This document shows, piece by piece, positions 17,225-24,584 of a DNA stretch of 35,410 bases. Where the stretch lies: contig NZ_MUME01000083.1 of NCBI RefSeq assembly GCF_002155915.1, positions 1 to 35,410 on the forward strand. Reading direction: 5' to 3'. Position numbers and translations under genes: made by a program. The stretch is from Streptomyces thermovulgaris (GTDB lineage: Bacteria > Actinomycetota > Actinomycetes > Streptomycetales > Streptomycetaceae). The notes under the pieces are model-generated. The model was not told the origin of the DNA and ran no database searches. It was given only the letters and a program-made list of their open reading frames with translations. Position 1 is the stretch's first letter. Every line of letters starts with the position of its first letter.

Positions 17225-18082
17225 CTAAGCGCCGACCGGGGGCGTGAAGGCCTGCGCATGTTCCTCGGCCCACTCGGCGAAGGTCCTCGCCGGACGGCCG
17301 GTCACCTCCGCGACGGTGTTCTCCACCCGTGCCTTGGCTCCCGCCCTCTGCCGTCGCGCGCTGCTGAGCAACGCCTCGACCAGCTCCTTCGGATGACGGC
17401 GCGACAGGTGGGCCCTGGCCTGCTCCTCGGTCAGCTCCTCGAAGCGCAGGGGCCGGCCCAGCACCCTTCCGAGCTGCTCCGCCTGCTCCACCGCGCTGAT
17501 CGCCCGGGGGCCGGTCAGCGTGTACACCCTGCCCTCGTGGCCGTCCTCGGTGAGGGCGCGCACCGCCACGGCCGCGATGTCCCTTGGATCGACGCAGGAG
17601 TTGACCGACGTCCCGTACAGGGCCGAGACCACGCCCCGGGACCGGACGGAGGGCGCCCAGGACAGGCAGTTGGACATGAAGGCGCGGGGCCGCAGGAGGG
17701 TCCACGCCATTCCGGAGTCGCGCAGCAGTGCCTCGTTCGTCCGCTGCCAGCGGGTGATCAGGTCGTCGGCCCCCTCGTCGGCGACCGCGGCCGCGGAGAG
17801 CTTCACGACCTGTTCCACACCCTCCTCCCGTGCCGCCCGCAGGAACACGGCGTCGTCGTCCCCGGTGACCCGGCTGGTGACGAGGAAGGCCCGGCGCACC
17901 CCTCGCAGCGCCCTCCGCAGACTGCCCGGATCCGCGTAGTCCCCGGCGACCGTCTCGGCGGAGGGGGTGGAGACCGTCACGCGTGCGGGATCCCTGGTCA
18001 GCAGGCGCACCGGCACGTCCGGCGGCAGGCCGCGGACCACCTCGCGCCCCACCGTTCCGGTCGCACCCGTCACAAGAATCAT
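17225..18082 (-). CDS. NmrA-like NAD(P)-dependent reductase/epimerase
   Basis: The 285-residue atypical SDR has the nucleotide-binding motif VTGATGTVGREV at the extreme N-terminus. It has no classical YxxxK, as is usual for NmrA/HSCARG-type proteins. Reductases of this sort are frequently found beside afsA homologues, and a reductive step is needed after AfsA condensation, so a role in autoregulator maturation is plausible but inferred. It converges on afsA and is divergent from the scbR-like gene across a 220-bp region with an ARE box and phased repeats. The ATG at 18082 has a GGAGGGGG ribosome site. Confidence 0.85.
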   Translation of the reverse strand: MILVTGATGTVGREVVRGLPPDVPVRLLTRDPARVTVSTPSAETVAGDYADPGSLRRALRGVRRAFLVTSRVTGDDDAVFLRAAREEGVEQVVKLSAAAVADEGADDLITRWQRTNEALLRDSGMAWTLLRPRAFMSNCLSWAPSVRSRGVVSALYGTSVNSCVDPRDIAAVAVRALTEDGHEGRVYTLTGPRAISAVEQAEQLGRVLGRPLRFEELTEEQARAHLSRRHPKELVEALLSSARRQRAGAKARVENTVAEVTGRPARTFAEWAEEHAQAFTPPVGA

Positions 18083-18132
18083 CGCTCCCCCTCCACCGGA
18101 CGTCCCCCGGCTTCCGCTCCGCCCGCTCCACC

Positions 18133-18176
18133 GCTCACATGCCGCTCACATGCCGCTCATATGTCGTTCATATGTC
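18133..18176 (+). repeat. Four 11-bp tandem repeats (possible PHO-box/SARP-type array)
   Basis: Units GCTCACATGCC, GCTCACATGCC, GCTCATATGTC and GTTCATATGTC follow each other without gaps, and a fifth degenerate unit (GTGTCATACGTC) extends to 18188. Streptomyces PhoP binds 11-bp direct repeats of the GTTCAC type, and AfsR/SARP proteins bind similarly phased repeats. The array lies between the divergent NmrA-like and scbR-like genes. Confidence 0.75.
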
Positions 18177-18229
18177 GTGTCATACGTCTCGGTAGGCGGA
18201 CCTGATCCTTCTCCTGCCCCGCAACGAGT

Positions 18230-18255
18230 AAGATACAAACTCGGCGGTTTTTTTG
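18230..18255. promoter_or_regulatory. GBL-receptor-type operator (ARE) F, scbR-like promoter
   Basis: AAGATACAAACTCGG and CGGTTTTTTTGA (reverse complement TCAAAAAAACCG) form an imperfect palindrome about 50-70 bp upstream of the scbR-like start. It suggests autorepression by that receptor. Confidence 0.8.
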
Positions 18256-18302
18256 ACTCGGCTTGTCGCTGTCACCGCGGCCGGTGAGCGAAGGAGACGG
18301 AA

Positions 18303-18977
18303 GTGGCGAAGCAGGACCGTGCCATTCGCACGCGCAGGGCGATTCTGGCGGCAGCGGCGAAGGTGTTCGAGGAGCGCGGCTACCAGGCGGCCACGATCAC
18401 GGAGATCCTCACCACGGCGGGGGTCACCAAGGGGGCGCTGTACTTCCACTTCCAGTCCAAGGAGGACCTGGCCCAGGGGGTGCTCAGCGAGCAGGATCAG
18501 CAGATGGTCGTGCCCGACCGGCCCTCCAAGGTCCAGCAGCTCGCGGACGTGATCCTGCTGCACGCCCACCGCCTGCAGACCGACCCCATGGTCCGCGCCG
18601 GTGTACGGCTGTCCCTGGACCAGCAGGCCAAGGGCCTCGACCGCAGCGGGCCCTTCCTGCACTGGGGGGAGATAATCGGGGACCTCCTGGAGAAGGCCCA
18701 GGCCCAGGGCGAGCTGCTGCCCCATGTCGTGCCGTCCGAGACCGCCGATGTCATCGTGGGCTCCTTCGCCGGGGTCCAGGCGATGTCACAGGCCCTCAGC
18801 AACTACAAGGACCTGCCCGACCGGATCTGCGCCCTGCTGCGCCACCTCCTGCCCAGTGTGACGCTGGCTCCCGCGCTCGCCGCGGTGGACCTCTCCCCCG
18901 GCCGGGGGGCAGCGGTCTTCGCGGAGCTGGCGGAGAGCCTCGACCAGGAGGAGTTGCCCGCCAAGGCGGCCGGCTAG
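18303..18977 (+). CDS. scbR: Gamma-butyrolactone receptor, ScbR-like (paralogue A)
   Basis: The 224-residue protein opens MAKQDRAIRTRRAILAAAAKVF and continues TITEILTTAGVTKGALYFHFQSKEDLAQGV, almost as remembered for ScbR/ArpA-type receptors. The ligand half has VRAGVRLSLDQQAKGLDRSGPF and a conserved Trp (LHWGEI), a tryptophan reported important for ligand binding in this family. It is therefore the best candidate for the true receptor among the three paralogues. The GTG start at 18303 has a GAAGGAGA ribosome site. An ARE box lies just upstream, consistent with autoregulation. Confidence 0.95.
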   Translation: MAKQDRAIRTRRAILAAAAKVFEERGYQAATITEILTTAGVTKGALYFHFQSKEDLAQGVLSEQDQQMVVPDRPSKVQQLADVILLHAHRLQTDPMVRAGVRLSLDQQAKGLDRSGPFLHWGEIIGDLLEKAQAQGELLPHVVPSETADVIVGSFAGVQAMSQALSNYKDLPDRICALLRHLLPSVTLAPALAAVDLSPGRGAAVFAELAESLDQEELPAKAAG

Positions 18978-19003
18978 AGGGCGGCCCCGGGCGGCTGCCC
19001 CGG

Positions 19004-20548
19004 CTAGAGGAGGGCCGCGGGCCGGAGCGCCGCATCGCAGATGCGGGAGCACGCTCCGGCCGGTCCCAGGTACTCGGTCAGCACGCCGCCCAGTTCCCCG
19101 CTGTCCGGCGTCCAGGCGATGTAGCCGTCGGGCCGTACCAGCAACGCGGCGCACGGCAGGGCGGCGGTCGGCGCGCAGCGCACCACGCGCAGTGCCTGCG
19201 CCCAGCCGCGCGCCGTCTCCGCGTAGCCGCTTCCCCCCTCGCCGGAGAGCAGGAGCAGCAGCTTGCCCTCCCGCAGCAGCTCCACCACGTCCGTGGAGCC
19301 GTCCGCCGTGGTGAGGCCGACGTTGTAGAGAAATGTTCCTTCCCAGGAGGAGCGGGATCTGGTGCGTGACGGGAGCACGGTGTCCTGGGCGCTGATCATG
19401 GCGCCGAGGTAGTCGTTGCCCTGACCGGAGTCCAGCAGCCCGCCGATCAGCTGCCGCACCGGGTCGAGTCCGGGGTCCGGGCGCATCAGCGCCACCTGGG
19501 CCCGGGTGTTGTCGATGACCCGCTGGGCGGCGGGCCGGCGTTCCAGGTCGTAGGTGTCGAGCAGCCCGTCGCCGGCCGTCCCGCGCACGGCGAGCGCCAG
19601 CTTCCAGCCCAGGTTGAGGGCGTCCAGCAGACCGGTGCTCAGTCCCTGGCCCCCGACCGGGAAGTGCACATGGGCGGCGTCCCCGGCCAGGAACACCCGT
19701 CCCGCGCGGTAGGAGCGGGCGAGCCGGGCGAAGTCGCTGAACCGGCTCAGCCAGCGGGACGCCGTCATCGCGATGTCGCGTCCGGCGATCCATGTGGCCT
19801 CCCGGCTGAACTCCTCCATGGTGAGCGGCCGGTGGCGGTCGGTGCCGGCCCGGGCGGCACTGAGCGTACGAAGGTGCGTCATGCCGTCGGGACCGTCCTT
19901 GGCGATGATCCATCCCCGGGGGGTGCGGTGCCAGCCCACCGGAACGGCGTGCCGCTCCTCAAGGCGCACCAGTCCCATGAGCGCCAAGACGGTCGCCGGG
20001 AACGTGTCCGAGGCGATCCCCGCCCATGCGCGGACCGTGCCGCGCGCGCCGTCGGCGCCCACCGCGTAGGCCGCCGTGTACGTGTCCCTCCCCCCGGGAC
20101 CCTCGACATCGACCCGCACGCCGTCGTCGTCCTGGACGAGGCCGGTCACCGCGTGCTCGCGCAGTATGCGCACGCCCTCCTTATGCGCCCTCGCCTCGAA
20201 CATCCGCTCCAGCCGGGCCTGGGGCACCTTCAGGATGGGGCGGGGCTCGGTGGCGGGTGCCGTGATGGACAGCCCCGGCATGCCCGCGAAGTGGAAGGGC
20301 ATCGTGACCTCGCCCGCCGGGGCGTCGGGGCCCTGGTCGCAGAGGGTGGCCTCCACGTCGTAGCCGCGCCTGGCGAGACACTGTGCCGTCCGGGCGTGGA
20401 GCGTGGTGGCCTTGGGCCTCTCGGAAACGGCGGCCCTCGTCTCGAAGACCAGCGTGTCGACACCGCGGCCGGCCAGTTCGGCGGCGACGAGCATGCCGAC
20501 CGGCCCTCCCCCGACGACGATCACCTGCGCGTCCGTCCGGTTGCCCAT
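19004..20548 (-). CDS. FAD-dependent aromatic monooxygenase (PHBH/PheA-TfdB type)
   Basis: The 514-residue class A flavoprotein hydroxylase has three hallmark motifs: the N-terminal VIVVGGGPVGMLVAAELAGRG, the AYAVGADGARGTVR DG motif, and RVFLAGDAAHVHFPVGGQGLSTG (GD motif). A C-terminal thioredoxin-like region follows. Relatives hydroxylate or oxidatively rearrange aromatic polyketides, and some inactivate antibiotics (rifampicin monooxygenase). Given the aromatase/cyclase, a tailoring role on an aromatic aglycone is likely. It converges on the scbR-like gene with only 26 bp between stops. Its upstream region carries five TCRGTGA repeats. Confidence 0.93.
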   Translation of the reverse strand: MGNRTDAQVIVVGGGPVGMLVAAELAGRGVDTLVFETRAAVSERPKATTLHARTAQCLARRGYDVEATLCDQGPDAPAGEVTMPFHFAGMPGLSITAPATEPRPILKVPQARLERMFEARAHKEGVRILREHAVTGLVQDDDGVRVDVEGPGGRDTYTAAYAVGADGARGTVRAWAGIASDTFPATVLALMGLVRLEERHAVPVGWHRTPRGWIIAKDGPDGMTHLRTLSAARAGTDRHRPLTMEEFSREATWIAGRDIAMTASRWLSRFSDFARLARSYRAGRVFLAGDAAHVHFPVGGQGLSTGLLDALNLGWKLALAVRGTAGDGLLDTYDLERRPAAQRVIDNTRAQVALMRPDPGLDPVRQLIGGLLDSGQGNDYLGAMISAQDTVLPSRTRSRSSWEGTFLYNVGLTTADGSTDVVELLREGKLLLLLSGEGGSGYAETARGWAQALRVVRCAPTAALPCAALLVRPDGYIAWTPDSGELGGVLTEYLGPAGACSRICDAALRPAALL

Positions 20549-20640
20549 GTCTCGCCCTCCCCGTTGTGTCCCGTTGTCTTCCCGTTGTGTCTCCCGGCCG
20601 CCTCGGCCGCGCCAGGACGGTGCGTCACCGCACGACGTGG

Positions 20641-20700
20641 TCGGTGAAAAACGTGATCAGTGAAGAACCTGGTCGGTGAAAGTCAGTGAAGAGTCAGTGA
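20641..20700 (-). repeat. Five TCRGTGA repeats upstream of FAD monooxygenase
   Basis: TCGGTGA or TCAGTGA starts at 20641, 20657, 20673, 20683 and 20694 (spacings 16, 16, 10 and 11). On the minus strand, toward the monooxygenase at 20548, they read TCACYGA. The first two in that direction are 11 bp apart, as in SARP sites, but the rest are not, so the binding protein is uncertain. Confidence 0.6.
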
Positions 20701-21065
20701 GGAAATGCCCGGCCCCGGCTCCGGGGCGGGTCCACCCCAGGTCCGGGAGACAGGCGGAACACACCGGACCGTGGGCTCCGCATCCTGTATCCGCGGGGCC
20801 GCCTCCCCGGCCAAAGCCCGTGTGCCCGCCGCCCGGCGAACCGGTGGCAGCGGCCGGGCGCTACCGGCCCTGGGAGAGTCCGGCCCGATTCCGTGGATTC
20901 CCGGCCGTGCGCTGCGCGCGTGCCCTCCGAAGCGCTCGTCGGCACGGAAGTGCCGTCCTGGTCGTCCGCATGGCGCTCTGTTCCCCCGTTGTCGAGTCAT
21001 GATCCCTGAGGCCGTGGGCCTCAGCTCTCACCGATCGCTCATCAGCGCATACGCCGCGTGTACAC

Positions 21066-21092
21066 GAAAAATATACCGGGTAGACGGTTCTT
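21066..21092. promoter_or_regulatory. GBL-receptor-type operator (ARE) G, upstream of exporter
   Basis: Left half AAAATATACCGG and right half GACGGTTCTTTA (reverse complement TAAAGAACCGTC). It lies in an otherwise GC-rich region about 390 bp before the exporter start, so direct receptor control of this operon is possible. Confidence 0.65.
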
Positions 21093-21364
21093 TACAAGGG
21101 TGTGCGGCAGATCGCGCCCCCGGAGACGGCGTGCCTGGAGCGGCAGCGCCCTTCCTGTTCCCGTGCCGCCGACGACGGCGGCCCGCCCTCCCGCATGTCC
21201 GGTCCTGTGCCCCCCTGCCGTCCGGCACGCCGGGGCGCGGACCGACGGCCTCGGCCAGGGCGGCGACGGGATATCAGACCGTGGGGTCGGTGTCGTAGCC
21301 GTGCGGCCCGGCGAGGTCCACGGAGCGCTGTGTTCCGGCGGTCCGGGATGCCCGGGCCGGCGGC

Positions 21365-21407
21365 TCGACCGTGACTCGACCGTCACTCAAGTCCCAGCCG
21401 ATGCAAT
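21365..21407 (+). promoter_or_regulatory. SARP box (three heptamers, 11-bp period) and possible -10, exporter promoter
   Basis: Heptamers TCGACCG (21365), TCGACCG (21376) and TCAAGTC (21387) are exactly 11 bp apart. The hexamer TGCAAT begins 8 bp after the last (21402-21407). The geometry is identical to the boxes before the aromatase/cyclase and the P450. The leader to the exporter start is about 70 nt. Confidence 0.85.
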
Positions 21408-21481
21408 GGTTCCCCGTCCTCCCCGGGTGTCGTCGGCGACTCCGGCCGGAGCAGACAGCAACTATCCGAGGAGCCGTCACA

Positions 21482-22963
21482 ATGGTCCGCGCCACGAGCA
21501 CGGAGACGCGCCGTGAGAAGACGGCGGAGCAGGAGGGCCAGTCGCAGCGCCGCTGGGCGGTGCTGGGCGTCCTGGGCGTCGCCTCGTTCTTCGACGGCCT
21601 GGACGCCAACATCGTGGCGGTCTCCCTCCCCAGCATCCAGCGGGATCTCGGCACCGGCTTCGCCACGGCGCAGTGGGCCGTGGCGGGGTACTCCCTGGCC
21701 ACCGCGGTCCTGCTGATCACCGGTGGACGGCTCGGCGACCTCCACGGCACCAAGCGCGTCTTCCTGGCCGGCCTGGGGGGCTTCACCCTGTTCTCGGGGG
21801 TGTGCGCCCTGGCGGTCACGGCGGAGATGCTGGTGGCCGGCCGGGTCGGCCAGGGCGCCATGGCCGCGCTGATGCTGCCGCAGGCCATGGCGGTCACCAA
21901 ACGGCATTTCCAGCCGCAGGAGTGGGGGCTGGCCTCCGCGGTGACAGGGGTCGCCATCACCGCGGGCAGCATCGGCGGCCCGGTGGTCGGAGGGTTCCTC
22001 ACCGATCTCGACCTGTTCGGCACGGGCTGGCGCGCGGTGTTCTGGATCAATGTGCCGGTCGGTGCGGTCACCCTGGTCTGCGGGGCCCGGGTGCTGTCGG
22101 AGGGAAGGGCGCAGCAGCGGCCGATGCTGGACCTGCCCAGTACCGCGCTGGTGACGGCCGCGTCGCTGGGCCTGATGTACCCCCTGGTCCAAGGGCGCGA
22201 GCACGGGTGGCCGTCCTGGACCCCGGTGATGCTGGCCGTCGCGGCGGGGCTGTGGCTGCTGTTCGCGGTCCGCCAGCGGCGCTGTGCCGGAAAGGGCAGG
22301 GAACCGCTCGTCCCGCCGTCCCTGTTCCGCCTGCCCTCCTTCACCGCCGGGCTCGTCACCGCGCTGCTCACCTTCGCCGGGGCGACCTCGTTCACTTTCG
22401 TCCTCACCTACTACCTGCAGTTCGGGGCGGCCTGGTCCCCGACGAGGACGGCTCTCGCGGTCGCGGCCGTGCCGCTGGGCATCGCCGCGGTCTTCCAGCT
22501 GACGTGGAAGTACGGCCCCCACCGCCCGCGGCTGTTCGTGGCGGCGGGGGCACTGGCCATGGCCGGCGGAACGCTGGCGGCCATGATGCTCGCCCGGTCG
22601 GCGGGGACGGAGCCGGGGCTCGTTCCCGTCATGGCGGCGGCCTTCGTCACGGGCATGGGAACCGGTCTGTGCACACCGGTGCTCACCGCGGTGCTGCTCG
22701 GCACCCTGCCGCCGCACGACGCGGGCGCCGGGGCCGGGGTGATCTACGCGACGACCCAGTTCGGCTCCGCCGCCGGAATCGCCGCCATCGGCGCGGTCTT
22801 CTTCGGTGTGCTCGCGGGAACGGCCGCTGCCGGGGACGCCTACGCCGACGCCATGGGCGCGGCCCTGTGGTGCGTCCTCGGGGTGTTCCTGCTCGTGGCG
22901 GCCATGAGCGGATGCCTGCCCCGCCGGGGCGGGACGGCCGACGGCCCGGTCGCACCCCTGTGA
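21482..22963 (+). CDS. MFS drug exporter, DHA2 (14-TM) type
   Basis: The 493-residue membrane protein has about 14 predicted hydrophobic segments. Family signatures include LDANIVAVSLPSIQRDLG in TM1, the motif A loop GGRLGDLHGTKR, and GSIGGPVVGGFLTD (motif C-like, antiporter group). These exporters use proton-motive force to expel antibiotics. The ATG at 21482 follows an AGGAG site. It is followed after 245 bp by an inactivating glycosyltransferase, so export and modification probably act together in self-protection. It is preceded by a SARP box and an ARE box, so resistance is timed with production. Confidence 0.93.
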   Translation: MVRATSTETRREKTAEQEGQSQRRWAVLGVLGVASFFDGLDANIVAVSLPSIQRDLGTGFATAQWAVAGYSLATAVLLITGGRLGDLHGTKRVFLAGLGGFTLFSGVCALAVTAEMLVAGRVGQGAMAALMLPQAMAVTKRHFQPQEWGLASAVTGVAITAGSIGGPVVGGFLTDLDLFGTGWRAVFWINVPVGAVTLVCGARVLSEGRAQQRPMLDLPSTALVTAASLGLMYPLVQGREHGWPSWTPVMLAVAAGLWLLFAVRQRRCAGKGREPLVPPSLFRLPSFTAGLVTALLTFAGATSFTFVLTYYLQFGAAWSPTRTALAVAAVPLGIAAVFQLTWKYGPHRPRLFVAAGALAMAGGTLAAMMLARSAGTEPGLVPVMAAAFVTGMGTGLCTPVLTAVLLGTLPPHDAGAGAGVIYATTQFGSAAGIAAIGAVFFGVLAGTAAAGDAYADAMGAALWCVLGVFLLVAAMSGCLPRRGGTADGPVAPL

Positions 22964-23208
22964 CCCGTGCGGTGCCCGAACGGATGCGGGAGGAACCACC
23001 GGCGGCCCCGGACGAACGGCACGGCCGCCACACGACCGATATCAGCCCTCACCCGATCCTCCCCACGGCACAGTGGGGAAGCGGCCGGCCGAACCGTCCG
23101 GGCCGCGCACCGCCCGTCCCGCCGGGCCCGGCCGGTCCGACGGAAGCGGTCCGGCGGGCGCAGCACCACGAGCCCACGGGCGAGCACGCAACACCGAAAA
23201 GGAGAACC

Positions 23209-24390
23209 ATGGCTCACATCGCCTTCTTCAACTTTCCCGCGATCGGGCACGTCAACCCGACGCTCGGCGTGGTGGAGGAACTGGTCGCGCGCGGGCACCG
23301 GGTGACCTGTACGGCCACGGACCACTTCGTCCCCGCCATCAAGGCCGTGGGAGCGACGCCCGTCCGCTACACGTCCCCCTTCGGGGAGTTCTACCGGAGC
23401 CCGTACAACGAGGAGACGATGGCCGGCGAGGGCCTTCGCTGCCTCGAGGAGGCCATCGCGCTCCACGAGCAGGTGAGCGGCTACTACGGGGACGACCGTC
23501 CCGATGTCGTCGTGCACGACTTCATGGCGTGGGGCGCACGTTTCTACGCCGCGCAGCACAGCCTTCCCGCGGTGCGGCTCTTCCCGTCGTACGGAGTGAG
23601 CGAGACCTTCAACATCTCGGAGAAGTTCCCCCTCGCCGCTCCGGACGACCCCAAGGTGCTGGAGATGGCCCAGAAGCTGGTGGAGCTGCTGCCCAGCTTC
23701 AACCTCCCGCCCGACATCGGCGCCTTCATGGGGCACGTGGAGAAGCTCGGCATCATCTTCCTCCCCCGTGAGTTCCACTTCGACGGCGACACCTTCGACG
23801 ACCGCTTCGTGTTCGCCGGCCCCTGCCTCGGCGACCGCTCGGCCTTCCAGGGGTCCTGGGAGCCCGCTTCGGCGGACCGGCCGGTGCTGCTGATCTCCCT
23901 GGGCACCGCCGCCACCGGCTGGCCGGAGTTCTTCCCCCTCGCCCTCGAGGCGTTCGGCGACTCCGAGTGGCATGTGGTCATGGCCGTGGGCGACCACATC
24001 GACCCGGCCGACCTGAAGTCGATTCCGGCCAACTTCGAGGTACGGCGCCATGTGCCGCAGCTCGACGTCCTGCAGCACGCCCGCGTCTTCCTGACCCACG
24101 CCGGCATGAACAGCACCATGGAGTCGCTCTACTACGGCGTCCCCATGGTCGCCGTGCCGCAGATGAACGAGCAGCGGGCCAACGCGGTGCGCGTCGAGGA
24201 ACTCGGCCTGGGCCGCCATCTGCCTCGCGAGGAGGTCACCGTCGAGAGCCTGCGTCAGGCGGTGGACTCGGTGGCCGCGGACAGCGGCATCGCTGAGCGC
24301 GTGCAGCGGATGCGGGACGACATGCGCAAGGTGAACGGCCCGGCCGTCGCCGCCGGGGCCATCGAGAAGTACCTGGCCTCCCTCTCCTGA
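23209..24390 (+). CDS. Macrolide-type glycosyltransferase (OleD/MGT family)
   Basis: The 393-residue GT1/GT-B enzyme has its N-terminal catalytic His14 in FNFPAIGHVNP and a C-terminal nucleotide-sugar motif around LTHAGMNSTMESLYYGVPMVAVPQMNEQ. It resembles the MGT/OleD subgroup that attaches glucose from UDP-glucose to macrolides and other phenolic or hydroxylated acceptors, often for self-resistance, rather than the DesVII/EryCIII deoxysugar transferases. The neighbouring exporter supports resistance. A structural glycosylation role remains possible. The start at 23209 has an AAAGGAG site. A strong hairpin terminator follows at once, so the exporter-glycosyltransferase unit ends here. Confidence 0.93.
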   Translation: MAHIAFFNFPAIGHVNPTLGVVEELVARGHRVTCTATDHFVPAIKAVGATPVRYTSPFGEFYRSPYNEETMAGEGLRCLEEAIALHEQVSGYYGDDRPDVVVHDFMAWGARFYAAQHSLPAVRLFPSYGVSETFNISEKFPLAAPDDPKVLEMAQKLVELLPSFNLPPDIGAFMGHVEKLGIIFLPREFHFDGDTFDDRFVFAGPCLGDRSAFQGSWEPASADRPVLLISLGTAATGWPEFFPLALEAFGDSEWHVVMAVGDHIDPADLKSIPANFEVRRHVPQLDVLQHARVFLTHAGMNSTMESLYYGVPMVAVPQMNEQRANAVRVEELGLGRHLPREEVTVESLRQAVDSVAADSGIAERVQRMRDDMRKVNGPAVAAGAIEKYLASLS

Positions 24391-24402
24391 GGACGCCCCA
24401 CC

Positions 24403-24446
24403 GCAGGGCCCGCGCCGCCGGTGCACGCCGGCGGCGCGGGCCCTGC
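24403..24446. terminator. Strong terminator hairpin after glycosyltransferase
   Basis: A perfect 19-bp GC-rich inverted repeat (24403-24421 with 24428-24446) with a 6-nt loop begins 12 bp after the glycosyltransferase stop. It separates that transcript from the P450, which has its own SARP box directly downstream. Confidence 0.92.
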
Positions 24447-24462
24447 ACCCTTCGGGGCCGGA

Positions 24463-24505
24463 TCGACGCGAGGTCGAGTCCGCGTCGAGGAAGGAGAGGG
24501 AGAGT
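24463..24505 (+). promoter_or_regulatory. SARP box (three heptamers, 11-bp period) and possible -10, P450 promoter
   Basis: TCGACGC (24463), TCGAGTC (24474) and TCGAGGA (24485) start 11 bp apart, and GAGAGT follows 8 bp after the last (24500-24505). This matches the geometry at 7194-7222 and 21365-21393 and lies about 80-120 bp before the P450 start. Confidence 0.85.
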
Positions 24506-24584
24506 CGTTGCCGGCCACCGGCACGCGGCGCTGCCCGCACCCGCCGGAGGGGGACAGCCCGTCGTCGCCGAGTTGGAGTGAGAC

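Larger units (their letters stand above)
20549..21481. other. 933-bp divergent regulatory region between FAD monooxygenase and exporter
   Basis: No credible gene is present. From left to right it holds a TCRGTGA repeat array (20641-20700), an ARE-like box (21066-21092) and a SARP heptamer array with possible -10 (21365-21407). The length and the number of motifs suggest complex control of the exporter/glycosyltransferase transcript. Confidence 0.65.

Noticed and set aside
18978..19003. Terminator between scbR-like and FAD monooxygenase genes
   Set aside because: Only 26 bp, with a CCGGCTAGAGG direct repeat formed by the two stop regions and no convincing inverted repeat.
21673..24390. 905-aa ORF ending in the glycosyltransferase
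   Set aside because: The first part is an out-of-frame shadow of the exporter; only the section from 23209 is a real protein, with its own ribosome site. No true fusion.
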